From: an uncultured Eubacteriales bacterium | Lineage (GTDB): Bacteria > Bacillota > Clostridia > Monoglobales > UMGS1388 | Direction: 5' to 3' | NCBI GenBank assembly: GCA_900551345.1 | Contig: URVP01000001.1 | Coordinates: 1-54,440, forward strand | DNA: 54,440 nt | Part shown: one piece after another, positions 8,185 through 16,894 of the stretch | Position numbering within the stretch: the stretch's first letter is position 1 | Layout: every line of letters starts with the position of its first letter | The notes under the pieces: model-generated | Told to the model about the DNA's origin: nothing | Databases searched by the model: none | The model's input: only the letters and a program-made list of their open reading frames with translations | Translations under genes and position numbers: made by a program

Positions 8185-10252
8185 GAAGATACTTGCAGCG
8201 TGTGTATTAATTTTTTTGTTCTTGGGTTATACATTCGTATATGCACAGGATTCTATTGCCCAGCAGGTAAAAAGTAAAATAGATATACCTAGTAATTATA
8301 TTATATTTGACAGTTCTAAAACAGATGGAAATATAAGTAAATTATGGTGGAGATCTGAAGATGGAGCTGAAAATGGCGGCGAAATATCCGTTACAGCGGA
8401 TGAAAATGGAAATATACTAAGTTATTATCATTTTAAAAATGATTACATAAGCAAAGATGAGGGAGCTCATTTTTCAGTTTATAATAAGAGTGACTCCCGT
8501 TTCTTTGCACTGCGTTTTATAGAAAAAGTCTGCCCAGAGCTTGCTGAAAAGGTAGAATATAACAGCAGATCTTTGGAATCAGATATATCTAAAAACTTAA
8601 AAACTGCGTCAGTTTCTTTTTATAGAGTCGAAAATGGAATCCCGTATTATGAAAATTATATGGATTTTATAATTGATCTTAATACTTCTGAAGTAATTCA
8701 ATATACTTTAAATTGGGATTTTGATGCTGTATTTCCTCCTGTTGATGATCTTATTACCCAACAGGCAGCGTTGCGTCAGTACAATTCAAAGATAGGAATA
8801 TGGTTAAGATACAGATTAAAAACAGAAAACGGAATAAATAAGGCGTATCTTGTATATGTTCCCCAGGATGATGCTCTCGTAATAGATGCATATACCGGAA
8901 AGGCTGCTTTTTCTGAATCATTAAATTCGGATACGGGATATTTTGAAGATACCTCTTTTAGTAATTATGAGAGCGGCTCATTTACAGAAGAGGAAATAGC
9001 TGCTCTATCTTCGTCTGAAAACTTTATGTCGGTAAGCGAAGCGGAAAGTTATGCAAGAAGTATAACAGAAAGCGGTATAACTGAGGATTATACCTTGACA
9101 CTTTCCTCTTATGCAAAAATCAATGACAGATATTGTATAAATTTAGAATTCTCACGAATACCGACACAAGATTTTGAAGAAATGACAGAAGAAGAAAAGC
9201 TTATGTATTTATCGGGAGATTACAGCTATGTTAGGCTTAAGATAGATATGTACACAAGAGATATAATATCCATGAGCTGTTATAATAAAGAAGCTAAAAT
9301 AAGAGAAACACCGATTTCTGATACGGCGGCAAAATGGTTTTCGGATAATTTTATAATGAATTATCTTCCTTCAAAGTATTCCAATTGTGTGTATGATGAA
9401 AATAAGTTTTCAAATACAGACGGAATTTGTAAGTTTGTATATACCTGTTATATTGGAAATATTCCGCTTGAAGGAAGCAATATAACTGTTGAATATGATT
9501 GCAATAAGGGCATTTTTGTTTCATTAACATGTGTTTGGTATTATGATGTGGAATTTGAAAGTGCAGCAGAGCTTCTTTCAGAGACTAAGGCAAATGAAAT
9601 TTTCTTTACAAAGGTACCTTTGCAGCTTACTTATATTTCTTCAATGAGCGGTATAAAACCCGTTTATGCTTTATATCCGTTTTATCCTGCGGCAATTGGT
9701 GGTGTAGACGGAATACTCAAAAATAAGGACGGTACTGATTTTAAAATAAAAAGATATGCAGAATATGTAGATATAGAGGGTCATTATGCACAAGGCATGA
9801 TAATGAGATTAAACAATAATCTTATTATAACCAGTGACAGTGACAGCTATTTTTGCCCGGACAGCAATATATCTCAAAAAGATTTTCTTAACTGGATAAA
9901 TACTGCTCTTACCGGAACATCTTATGAAAACACAGAAGAGCTTTATAAATATCTTACGGCAAATTATATAGTTTTAAATGAAGAGATAAGTCCCGAAGCA
10001 GAAATTTTAAAAGAAGACGCTATTGTCTTTTTTATAAGAGCTTTGGGATATGACAGCATTGCACAGGCTGAGGATATATATAAGCTTAATTTTTCAGATA
10101 CCAGTATAATTTCTCCTGAAAAAATCGGATATATTGCCTTGGCAAAGGGAATAGGCATGATAAGCGGAGACGAAAACAATCGCATAAACCCTAAAACTCC
10201 TCTTACCAGAGCCGACGCTTGCTGTATGATTTATAAATACCTGGCAAGATAA
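8177..10252 (+). CDS. Secreted SLH protein with YcdB/YcdC-like repeats
   Basis: This is a 691-residue exported protein. A signal peptide covers about residues 1-23 (hydrophobic core then TFVYAQD). The middle holds two similar extracellular units (about 35-260 and 285-530) that resemble the YcdB/YcdC or PepSY-like repeats found in clostridial envelope proteins; I assign that family with moderate confidence. The C-terminal 150 residues contain SLH-type segments (VDIEGHYAQGMI; YIALAKGIGMISGDENNRINPKTPLTRADA), which would anchor it to cell-wall polymers. It overlaps the upstream membrane-protein gene and is followed by a terminator. Confidence 0.75.
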   Translation: MIKKILAACVLIFLFLGYTFVYAQDSIAQQVKSKIDIPSNYIIFDSSKTDGNISKLWWRSEDGAENGGEISVTADENGNILSYYHFKNDYISKDEGAHFSVYNKSDSRFFALRFIEKVCPELAEKVEYNSRSLESDISKNLKTASVSFYRVENGIPYYENYMDFIIDLNTSEVIQYTLNWDFDAVFPPVDDLITQQAALRQYNSKIGIWLRYRLKTENGINKAYLVYVPQDDALVIDAYTGKAAFSESLNSDTGYFEDTSFSNYESGSFTEEEIAALSSSENFMSVSEAESYARSITESGITEDYTLTLSSYAKINDRYCINLEFSRIPTQDFEEMTEEEKLMYLSGDYSYVRLKIDMYTRDIISMSCYNKEAKIRETPISDTAAKWFSDNFIMNYLPSKYSNCVYDENKFSNTDGICKFVYTCYIGNIPLEGSNITVEYDCNKGIFVSLTCVWYYDVEFESAAELLSETKANEIFFTKVPLQLTYISSMSGIKPVYALYPFYPAAIGGVDGILKNKDGTDFKIKRYAEYVDIEGHYAQGMIMRLNNNLIITSDSDSYFCPDSNISQKDFLNWINTALTGTSYENTEELYKYLTANYIVLNEEISPEAEILKEDAIVFFIRALGYDSIAQAEDIYKLNFSDTSIISPEKIGYIALAKGIGMISGDENNRINPKTPLTRADACCMIYKYLAR

Positions 10253-10272
10253 CAAATTTTATATTTATATAC

Positions 10273-10307
10273 AAAAAGATACTGCCTGAAAAGACAGTAT
10301 CTTTTTT
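10273..10307. terminator. Bidirectional intrinsic terminator
   Basis: A perfect 12-bp stem (10273-10284 with 10295-10306) has a 10-nt loop and an A-tract on one side and a T-tract on the other. It can stop the gyrA-SLH transcript (+) and the serS transcript (-), which converge here. Confidence 0.85.
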
Positions 10308-10384
10308 GTTTTTTCAATTATAACAGTTGTTTTATTATATTAACATATATCTTAAATAATGAATATGTTGGCAGGATACACCTT

Positions 10385-11650
10385 TTATTTTATATATTCC
10401 TTACCCATATATTTTACAAGGGCGTCGGGGACTTTGATTGAACCGTCTGCTTGCTGATAGTTTTCAAGAATTGCAGCGGTGGTTCTGCCGATTGCTACGC
10501 CTGAGCCGTTGAGAGTATGAACAAATTCAGCTTTGTCCTTTATACTTCTTTTGAATTTAATTCCGGCTCTTCTTGCCTGATAGTCTTCAAAATTACTGCA
10601 TGAAGAGATTTCTACATATCTGCCGTAGCTGGGCATCCATACTTCAATGTCATATGTCTTTGCTGAAGAAAAGCCCATATCGCCTGTTGAAAGGACTACT
10701 ACACGGTAGGGTAGACCAAGTCCCTGAAGTACTCTTTCTGCATCATTTGTGAGTTTTTCAAGTTCATCATAGGAAGTTTCCGGTGTTGTAAATTTAACAA
10801 GCTCTACCTTGTTAAATTGATGCTGACGGATAAGACCTCTTGTATCTCTTCCGGCTGAGCCTGCCTCTGCTCTGAAACAAGCAGAATATGCACAGTGCTT
10901 AATGGGAAGGTCTGACACATCAAGTATCTGGTCACGGTACATATTTGTAACGGGAACTTCAGCGGTAGGAATAAGGAAATAATCTGTACCTGCTACCTTA
11001 AAAGCGTCCTCTTCAAATTTGGGAAGCTGACCTGTTCCTACCATACTGTTTCTGTGTACCATAAAGGGAGGAAATACTTCTTGGTATCCGTTTTGTGTAT
11101 GAGTATCCAAATAGTAGTTTACTATAGCCCTTTCAAGAGCTGCACCGGCTTTTTTATAAAAAGTGAATCTTGTGCCGGTAACCTTAGCTCCCTTTTCAAA
11201 GTCAAGTATGTCAAGCTGTTCCCCCAAATCCCAATGAGCTTTAGGTTCAAAATCGAACTTTCTGGGTTCACTCCAACGGCGCACTTCTACATTTTGTTCG
11301 TCCGATTCTCCCACAGGTACGCTTTCATGAGGGATATTGGGTACGGTAAGAATAAAATTACGAATTTCTTCGTCAAGACTGCGTATTTCTTCATCAAGCA
11401 CCTTAATTTGACCTGAGATTTCTTTCATCTCTTCAAAAAGTGCTGTTGTATCTTTTCCCTCTTTTTTCATGGCAGGAACTTGTTTTGATACAGCGTTCTG
11501 TTTAGCCTTTAATTGTTCGCTTTGAAACATAAGGGCTCTCTTTTTTTCGTCAAGCTCTTTAAAACCGTCAAGGGTAATATCGGAATTTCTGTTTTTAAGA
11601 GCCGTCATTATTTTTTCGGGTTCGTTTCTGAAAAGTTTTACATCTAACAT
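10385..11650 (-). CDS. serS: Seryl-tRNA synthetase
   Basis: SerRS charges tRNA-Ser (and tRNA-Sec where present). The 421-residue protein has the N-terminal long coiled-coil arm (about 28-105) that grips the tRNA variable arm. The class II catalytic core includes the motif 2 region FRAEAGSAGRDTRGLIRQHQF and the motif 3 region ending GSGVAIGRTTAAILEN. AAGGAAAGG precedes the ATG. No T-box leader fits in the 157 nt between it and parB. Confidence 0.97.
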   Translation of the reverse strand: MLDVKLFRNEPEKIMTALKNRNSDITLDGFKELDEKKRALMFQSEQLKAKQNAVSKQVPAMKKEGKDTTALFEEMKEISGQIKVLDEEIRSLDEEIRNFILTVPNIPHESVPVGESDEQNVEVRRWSEPRKFDFEPKAHWDLGEQLDILDFEKGAKVTGTRFTFYKKAGAALERAIVNYYLDTHTQNGYQEVFPPFMVHRNSMVGTGQLPKFEEDAFKVAGTDYFLIPTAEVPVTNMYRDQILDVSDLPIKHCAYSACFRAEAGSAGRDTRGLIRQHQFNKVELVKFTTPETSYDELEKLTNDAERVLQGLGLPYRVVVLSTGDMGFSSAKTYDIEVWMPSYGRYVEISSCSNFEDYQARRAGIKFKRSIKDKAEFVHTLNGSGVAIGRTTAAILENYQQADGSIKVPDALVKYMGKEYIK

Positions 11651-11807
11651 TTGTACATCGACCTTTCCTTATCTATATATCGTATATAATGTTTAAATAT
11701 TTCTAAAAAATGCAACACCATTGCTAAAAGTTAAAATTTTTAGATTTAAGCGGTTTTTTCTATATAACATAAATTTATATTACCCATAGCCTAAAATGCT
11801 GTTATAT

Positions 11808-12704
11808 CTAAATACCTATTCCCAAAAAATTCAGAATTTTTTCCAAATCTTCATTTGTGTAGTAGTCTATTTCGATTTTATTCTTTTTTGTCCCTTCAGA
11901 TAGAGTTACTTTATATCCGAGTTTTTTCGAAAGTCTGGATTCTATATCTGCAATATAAATATCTTTCTCCTTTTTTGGTGCTTTTTCTTTTCGACCGCTG
12001 TTAAAGTTTTTGACCAACAGCTCGGTATCTCTTACATTTAAATCGTGCTTTATGATTTCATTTGCTATTGCAATTTGTCCTTGTTTATCAGAAATCACCA
12101 CAAGGCATCTTGCATGACCGCTTGTTATTTTTCCGCTGCGGACAAGTTCTCTGACCTCTTCACACAGATTAAGAAGACGAAGGGAATTGGCTATTGCCGG
12201 ACGGCTCTTGCCTATCCTTACGCTTATTTGTTCTTGTGTCAGCGAAAATTTATCCATCAAATCTCTGTAACCGATGGCTTCTTCGATGGGATTCAGGTCT
12301 TCTCTTTGCAAATTCTCGATAAGAGCAATCTCCATAACGGTTTGCTCATCATAATCATTAATTATTGCAGGAATCGTTTTTAATCCTGCAAGCCTTGCCG
12401 CTCTCCATCTGCGTTCTCCTGCAACTATCGTATATCTGTTATCCTTTATTTTTTTTACAACAATAGGTTGAATAACGCCGTATTCAGAAATTGAATCAGA
12501 AAGTGCTTTAAGCTGTTCCTCATCAAAATCCTTTCTCGGCTGTCCCTTATTTGGCTCTATAGCTGTGATTTTCAGTTCGGTAATATTTTTTTCGTTGTTT
12601 GGAATATTATCTTTATTGATAATTTCAGCAGATGGTTGTTCCTCTTTAAAATCCGGAATTAATGCTCCAATACCTTTACCGAGACCTTTTTTCTTTACGG
12701 CCAA
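11808..12704 (-). CDS. parB: Chromosome partitioning protein ParB (Spo0J)
   Basis: ParB is a CTP-dependent DNA clamp that loads at parS and spreads to form the origin partition complex. At 298 residues it begins MAVKKKGLGKGIGALI, the ParA-stimulating N-terminal motif. The CTP-binding core has GERRWRAARLAGL and ALIENLQREDLNPIEEA. A HTH region (LTQEQISVRIGKSRPAIANSLRLL) and a C-terminal dimerisation domain follow. The start is TTG, 9 nt after GAGG. It lies 11 nt downstream of parA in one operon. Confidence 0.95.
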   Translation of the reverse strand: MAVKKKGLGKGIGALIPDFKEEQPSAEIINKDNIPNNEKNITELKITAIEPNKGQPRKDFDEEQLKALSDSISEYGVIQPIVVKKIKDNRYTIVAGERRWRAARLAGLKTIPAIINDYDEQTVMEIALIENLQREDLNPIEEAIGYRDLMDKFSLTQEQISVRIGKSRPAIANSLRLLNLCEEVRELVRSGKITSGHARCLVVISDKQGQIAIANEIIKHDLNVRDTELLVKNFNSGRKEKAPKKEKDIYIADIESRLSKKLGYKVTLSEGTKKNKIEIDYYTNEDLEKILNFLGIGI

Positions 12705-12715
12705 AGCTTATCGCC

Positions 12716-13486
12716 TCACTTTCCTTCATTTTTCTTTATAACTTCCTTTGCAAGATGCATATAACACTCTGCACCTTTACTTGTAATGTCATATTTAATT
12801 ATTGGAAGCCCGTAACTGGGTGCTTCAGACAGCCTTACATTTCTTGGTATTATAGTTTTGTAAACCAGTTTTGGAAAGTATTTTTTTACTTCTTCCGCAA
12901 CTTGCAGTGACAAATTTGTTCTCGAGTCATACATTGTCAGCAAGACTCCTTCAAAATCGATCTGCGGATTCATTGATTTTTTTATTCCTCTTATTGTTTC
13001 CGTCAGAAATGCCAAACCTTCAAGTGCGTAGTATTCACACTGAATGGGGACAAGAACGGTGTTGCAGCATACAAAAGTGTTTATTGTAAGCAGATTAAGA
13101 GAAGGCGGGCAATCAATTATTATATAATCATAGTCGTTTTCTATGGTTTTAACCGCCTCTTTAAGTATATATTCTCTGTTTTCAGATGAAACAAGCTCAA
13201 TTTCTGCTCCTGTCAAATCTCTTGATGAAGGAACTACTGTCAACCTCTCGCATGCACTTTTACATAATGTGTTTTTTATATCAGCTTGTCCGACCAAAAC
13301 ATCGTATATTGTGTTCTGTATTGAACTTTCATCTACACCTGCTCCGCTTGTGGCATTACCTTGGGGATCCAGGTCTATTAAAAGCACTTTTTTCTTTTTT
13401 GCTGCGAGGCAGGCACTCAAATTCACTGCTGTGGTGGTTTTACCTACCCCTCCTTTTTGGTTTGCTACAGCTATTATTTTTGCCAT
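12716..13486 (-). CDS. parA: Chromosome partitioning ATPase ParA (Soj)
   Basis: ParA is a Walker-type ATPase that binds DNA non-specifically and works with ParB in origin segregation and control of replication initiation. The 256-residue form starts MAKIIAVANQKGGVGKTTT, with the deviant Walker A KGGVGKTT at residues 10-17. Later motifs include LLIDLDPQGNAT and IIDCPPSLNLLT. A TTG two codons upstream (13492) has better spacing from GAAGGG. I chose ATG 13486 because the family begins at this point, so the exact start is uncertain. A sigma-A promoter and two parS sites lie just upstream. Confidence 0.94.
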   Translation of the reverse strand: MAKIIAVANQKGGVGKTTTAVNLSACLAAKKKKVLLIDLDPQGNATSGAGVDESSIQNTIYDVLVGQADIKNTLCKSACERLTVVPSSRDLTGAEIELVSSENREYILKEAVKTIENDYDYIIIDCPPSLNLLTINTFVCCNTVLVPIQCEYYALEGLAFLTETIRGIKKSMNPQIDFEGVLLTMYDSRTNLSLQVAEEVKKYFPKLVYKTIIPRNVRLSEAPSYGLPIIKYDITSKGAECYMHLAKEVIKKNEGK

Positions 13487-13512
13487 TTGCAAATCATTCC
13501 CTTCATTATCCG

Positions 13513-13541
13513 ATTATAGCACACTATTATGGTATTTTCAA
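13513..13541 (-). promoter_or_regulatory. Sigma-A promoter for parA-parB
   Basis: Reading the minus strand, TTGAAA (13541-13536), a 17-nt spacer and a perfect TATAAT (13518-13513) lie about 25 nt upstream of the parA start. The nearer parS site begins 16 nt upstream of the -35 box, so ParB spreading could repress this promoter (inference). Confidence 0.8.
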
Positions 13542-13556
13542 TACTGCTAATAAAAA

Positions 13557-13572
13557 TGTTTCACATGAAACA
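13557..13572. promoter_or_regulatory. parS site 1
   Basis: TGTTTCACATGAAACA differs at one position from the Bacillus-type 16-bp parS consensus TGTTNCACGTGAAACA (CACATG at the centre in place of CACGTG). It lies upstream of parA and is identical to the second copy at 13631. Confidence 0.92.
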
Positions 13573-13574
13573 AT

Positions 13575-13608
13575 AAAAAACAGCATACGGTAAGAGTACC
13601 GTATGCTG
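13575..13608 (-). terminator. Intrinsic terminator of the deacetylase-SLH operon
   Basis: A perfect 11-bp stem (13581-13591 with 13598-13608) with a 6-nt loop is followed on the minus strand by TTTTTT (13580-13575). It ends the minus-strand envelope operon just before the parA promoter and sits exactly between the two parS sites. Confidence 0.85.
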
Positions 13609-13630
13609 TAAGTAAGAACTTTGTTATATT

Positions 13631-13646
13631 TGTTTCACATGAAACA
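13631..13646. promoter_or_regulatory. parS site 2
   Basis: This is a second identical copy of TGTTTCACATGAAACA, 58 nt beyond the first and 10 nt downstream of the deacetylase stop codon. Paired sites next to parAB are typical of origin-proximal ParB loading regions. Confidence 0.92.
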
Positions 13647-13656
13647 TTAAAAAATG

Positions 13657-14466
13657 TTATTTATTTAACTCGGCCAATTCCTTTTCAGTTTCTGTTTCTA
13701 TATAATGAATTAAATTCTCGCTGGTATATGTTCCGTAAATTGTCAGTCTTTTTAATGCAGTGATAGGAGTATATTTTGTGTTAACTCCAACGTCACCTAC
13801 AATACAGCTTAACTCATATCCTGCTTCAAGTGCCTGTTGCTGGTTTTCCTCAGTGCATAAGCCGTAAGGGAAAGCAAGCAAAGTACAATTATAGTTTAAA
13901 TTTGTATCTATTAAATATTTTGATAGCCTCAAATCTAAATTAACCTTGTCATAATTAAGTAAGGACATATTATCGTGACTGTATGTGTGTGATCCTATCT
14001 CTATAAGACCGCTTTCTCTCATTTCTCTTGCCTGTGCCCACGTAAAGTGAGAATAATTAACTTCAGGATACTGTACACCCACTGTAGAAGCAACTATAAA
14101 AATAGTAGCCTTCATATTGTACTTTTTTAAAATAGGGTATGCTTTTGTGTAGTTCGAAAGGTATCCATCATCAAATGCTATAATGATGGGCTTTTTAGGG
14201 AGAGAAGCTCCGTTGTATTTAAAATTAATATAATCCTGAAATGTTATTGTTGTATAACCATTTTTTAAAAGGGTCTGCATATGCTCTTCAAAAAGAGCCG
14301 ATGTTATGGCAAGATTACTGATTTCGTCCGGGAAATTTTCTTCAATAACATGGTAAAGAATAATTGGGACCGTAGTCTGATCTTTTTGTTCACCCTCGGC
14401 TGCTGCATGTATACAAGAAAAAAGCAGTGTAAAACATATCAAAATTCCTGTTATTTTTTTTATCAT
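13657..14466 (-). CDS. Secreted polysaccharide deacetylase (NodB family)
   Basis: This 269-residue protein has an N-terminal signal peptide (about 1-23; the segment LLFSC could also act as a weak lipobox). It is followed by a carbohydrate esterase 4 (NodB) domain. The metal and catalytic motif reads AFDDGY, where TFDDG is usual, and the His motif is GSHTYSH. Family members remove N-acetyl groups from peptidoglycan or other wall glycans. Its ATG overlaps the stop of the upstream SLH gene (ATGA), with GGAGGATC as ribosome binding site. It is the last gene of a three-gene envelope operon. Confidence 0.88.
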   Translation of the reverse strand: MIKKITGILICFTLLFSCIHAAAEGEQKDQTTVPIILYHVIEENFPDEISNLAITSALFEEHMQTLLKNGYTTITFQDYINFKYNGASLPKKPIIIAFDDGYLSNYTKAYPILKKYNMKATIFIVASTVGVQYPEVNYSHFTWAQAREMRESGLIEIGSHTYSHDNMSLLNYDKVNLDLRLSKYLIDTNLNYNCTLLAFPYGLCTEENQQQALEAGYELSCIVGDVGVNTKYTPITALKRLTIYGTYTSENLIHYIETETEKELAELNK

Positions 14467-15209
14467 TCTTGATCCTCCGCATTTATTGTGTTTTCGCCGG
14501 TCGCGTCTGATGAATCAGCATTGTTTTCATCAAATAAATTTTTTTCATTTTCCAGTAGGGATTCTATCATTCTTGTAAGCATAACCGAAGCTTCCGCTCT
14601 TGTGGAGTTTGCTTTGGGACAAAGCGTTCCATCCGGATTTCCTGTGATGATGCCATGTGATGACATATAATCTACCGAATCTTTGTATTCAGGATTTATT
14701 TCATCTGCATCTGAATACACAAGTGTTTCTCCACTTTGGATTAACGAAATATCGGCATAATCCAATGCTTTTTTTGAAATGTCGAACATCTCTTCTCTGG
14801 TTATATATGATTCAGCGTTGAAACAGTTATCCTTATCAGCCTTTGCAATGCCCTTTTCAATCGCCGCAGATACATATGTATAATACCAGTCATCTTTATT
14901 ATTGTCTTTTAAGTTTACCGAAGCTTCGGCATCATAAAGACCAAATGCACAAATGATTATTTTTACAAATTCAGCTTTTGTTATGTTAGTGTCAGGACGG
15001 AAAGTTCCGTCATCGAAACCGTTAACAATACCCATTGCTGTTAAAAACTCTACTGACGGAGCAGCCCAGGTTACATTGGACATATCCGTAAATGTGCAAG
15101 GAGCATTCATATTTGAAACATAGCTGTCAATTAAGGTTGCTTGCGTATCTGCATGTGCAGTAACAAAGAGTGTTGACGCTGCAAGTAATACTGCAATATG
15201 TTTTTTCAT
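14463..15209 (-). CDS. SLH-domain cell-surface protein
   Basis: This 248-residue exported protein has a signal peptide at about 1-20 followed by three SLH repeats (about 40-95, 100-155, 160-215). The repeats show the usual motifs FDDGTFRPDTNITKAEF and GNPDGTLCPKANSTRAEA. There is no other domain, so it may be a wall-anchoring adaptor. The tail is acidic. AGGAGA precedes the ATG. It lies between the Ser-rich membrane protein and the deacetylase, which suggests one envelope function. Confidence 0.85.
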   Translation of the reverse strand: MKKHIAVLLAASTLFVTAHADTQATLIDSYVSNMNAPCTFTDMSNVTWAAPSVEFLTAMGIVNGFDDGTFRPDTNITKAEFVKIIICAFGLYDAEASVNLKDNNKDDWYYTYVSAAIEKGIAKADKDNCFNAESYITREEMFDISKKALDYADISLIQSGETLVYSDADEINPEYKDSVDYMSSHGIITGNPDGTLCPKANSTRAEASVMLTRMIESLLENEKNLFDENNADSSDATGENTINAEDQE

Positions 15210-15224
15210 GTTCTTCTCCTGTTA

Positions 15225-15770
15225 TCAGTTTAATTCGACCGGTGCATCTGATACTCCGGTATTTGGCTCTTCTTCGGTTACCATTCCTTCATGAGCAGAT
15301 TCATTTTGAGTACTGTTATCCGTCTGATGGCTCTCTTCTACTGTATTCTGATTACTGTTTTGTGTTGATGAGGATGAACTGCTGCTGTGTGAGGAGGATG
15401 AGCCGCTTGTGGTTGTTTTATTTGAACCGGATGAGCTGCTACTTGAAGAAGACTGCCCGCCACCCGGTGTTATTTTGCCACCCGTATATGTATCGGGAAC
15501 ATCATTATTGCTAAAATCTTCGTTATTTTCGTATACTTCCAGGCGTTCTTCCAGCTCTTTTATCTGCTCTTTTAACTCTTTGTTTTCTTCTTCTGAATTT
15601 TGACCGTTGGGTAATGTGATATCATGATTCATTAGCATATAGGTAAGAGAAAAAGAAATTATAAATAAAAATAAAGTACCGCAAATGATACCGAAAACGG
15701 TTTTAGGCGAAACTCTTGCCTTCCTTTTCTTTTTTGCTGTTTCTTCACTTGTAACATTATAATCCTTCAT
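15225..15770 (-). CDS. Single-pass membrane protein with coiled coil and Ser-rich tail
   Basis: I do not recognise a family. The 181-residue protein has a basic cytoplasmic N-terminus and one membrane helix (about 24-46). A short Glu/Lys coiled coil (about 55-80) follows, then a low-complexity region very rich in Ser with Gly and Thr (about 100-150), then an acidic end. The layout suggests an external flexible stalk attached to the membrane. CGGAGG precedes the ATG. It is the promoter-proximal gene of the minus-strand envelope operon. Confidence 0.75.
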   Translation of the reverse strand: MKDYNVTSEETAKKKRKARVSPKTVFGIICGTLFLFIISFSLTYMLMNHDITLPNGQNSEEENKELKEQIKELEERLEVYENNEDFSNNDVPDTYTGGKITPGGGQSSSSSSSSGSNKTTTSGSSSSHSSSSSSSTQNSNQNTVEESHQTDNSTQNESAHEGMVTEEEPNTGVSDAPVELN

Positions 15771-15821
15771 TTATAAATAACCTCCGATATTATGACATTA
15801 ATTATGTTATTATATAAAATC

Positions 15822-15850
15822 AGTATAACACAAAATTTTGTTATATACAA
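15822..15850 (-). promoter_or_regulatory. Sigma-A promoter for the envelope operon, with spacer palindrome
   Basis: On the minus strand TTGTAT (15850-15845), 17 nt, then TATACT (15827-15822). The spacer contains the perfect 12-bp palindrome ACAAAATTTTGT (15830-15841), a possible repressor site. The 15771-16075 intergenic region also carries the divergent noc promoter. Confidence 0.65.
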
Positions 15851-15953
15851 CCGTTTGCGTGGGTTTGTCATACATATTTATTATACGACATTCTGTGTCA
15901 AGTTTCAACTGAAAAAAATAGGATATGGTGTAAGAATTTTTGTTACGATTATG

Positions 15954-15983
15954 TTACCGCGGGTAATGGTTTAATGGTATAAT
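15954..15983 (+). promoter_or_regulatory. Putative noc promoter overlapping a short palindrome
   Basis: A perfect TATAAT at 15978-15983 is preceded 18 nt upstream by a weak -35 (TTACCG). The -35 lies in the inverted repeat TTACCGCGGGTAA (15954-15966, 5-bp arms), which could be an operator. The weak -35 would fit a regulated promoter. Confidence 0.5.
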
Positions 15984-16075
15984 ATTTATAGTCAATCAAT
16001 ACATTATTGCACATAATTAATGATATACACATTTTTAATAATTTATACATTTTTATTGCAAAGGAGAAATGTAAA

Positions 16076-16876
16076 ATGATTACTTTGTTTAAAGCAGAAA
16101 AAAAAGATAAAATTTTAGAAATTCCCGTTGAATTAATTCGGCCTAATCCCCATCAGCCCAGAAGAAATTTCAGCAACGAAACATTGGTTGAGCTGTCTAA
16201 TTCTATTTCACGCTACGGCCTTATACAACCTATAACTCTTAGGCGGGTATATGACGGTTATGAACTTATAGCCGGGGAAAGGCGACTCAGAGCATGCCGT
16301 ATGCTTGGAATGAGAACTGTGCGAAGCATTGTAATAGAGGCAACAAGCTGTGACAGTGCAGCTCTTGCTTTAATTGAAAATTTGCAGCGAGAAAATCTTG
16401 ACTATCTGGATGAAGCGGATGCATATTCCAATCTTCTTGCTGATTTCGGTATCACTCAGGAAGAACTCGCTTCCAGAGTAGGAAAAACTCAGGCTACCAT
16501 TGCGAATAAAATCCGTATTTTGCGTCTTGAACCGTCAGTGAAAAAAATTCTTAGAGAACATGACCTTACGGAGCGTCATGCAAGAGCTCTTCTTAAACTG
16601 AACAGTGAAGAAGATCGATTAAAAGCATTATCTAAAATATGTTCATCGGGACTCAATGTAAAACAGACAGAAGATTACATAAATGCCATGCTTGAGCCTA
16701 AAGAAGAAAAAAACCCCGAAAACCCGCAGCCAAAGCGGATTTTCAAGGATTTAAGAGTTTTTTCTAATACTATACATCGTGCTGTTGACCTGATGAAACA
16801 ATCAGGTATTCGTGCTAACTGCGAAAAGGTAGACGGCGATGATTATATTGAATATATTGTAAGAATTGCTAAATAA
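16076..16876 (+). CDS. noc: Nucleoid occlusion protein Noc (ParB paralogue)
   Basis: Noc binds scattered chromosomal sites and the membrane and prevents septation over the nucleoid. The 266-residue protein has the ParB core (GERRLRACRMLGM, ALIENLQREN, HTH near ITQEELASRVGKTQATIANK). Its C-terminus (SNTIHRAVDLMKQSGI ... YIVRIAK) resembles B. subtilis Noc and not Spo0J, as does NVKQTED. A longer reading from 16007 exists, but AAGGAGA at 16061-16067 fits ATG 16076. The N-terminal segment MITLFKAEKKDK is shorter than the Bacillus membrane-binding helix. Confidence 0.85.
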   Translation: MITLFKAEKKDKILEIPVELIRPNPHQPRRNFSNETLVELSNSISRYGLIQPITLRRVYDGYELIAGERRLRACRMLGMRTVRSIVIEATSCDSAALALIENLQRENLDYLDEADAYSNLLADFGITQEELASRVGKTQATIANKIRILRLEPSVKKILREHDLTERHARALLKLNSEEDRLKALSKICSSGLNVKQTEDYINAMLEPKEEKNPENPQPKRIFKDLRVFSNTIHRAVDLMKQSGIRANCEKVDGDDYIEYIVRIAK

Positions 16877-16894
16877 GAGTATAAGCAATAATAA

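Noticed and set aside
11651..11807. T-box leader for serS
   Set aside because: The region is only 157 nt and lacks the T-box sequence and any specifier-type stem.
15771..16075. Noc-binding sites (ATTTCCCGGGAAAT type)
   Set aside because: No match was found here or noticed elsewhere in the window.
16007..16075. 23-residue N-terminal extension of Noc
   Set aside because: It follows the promoter but lacks a ribosome binding site, and AAGGAGA clearly serves ATG 16076.
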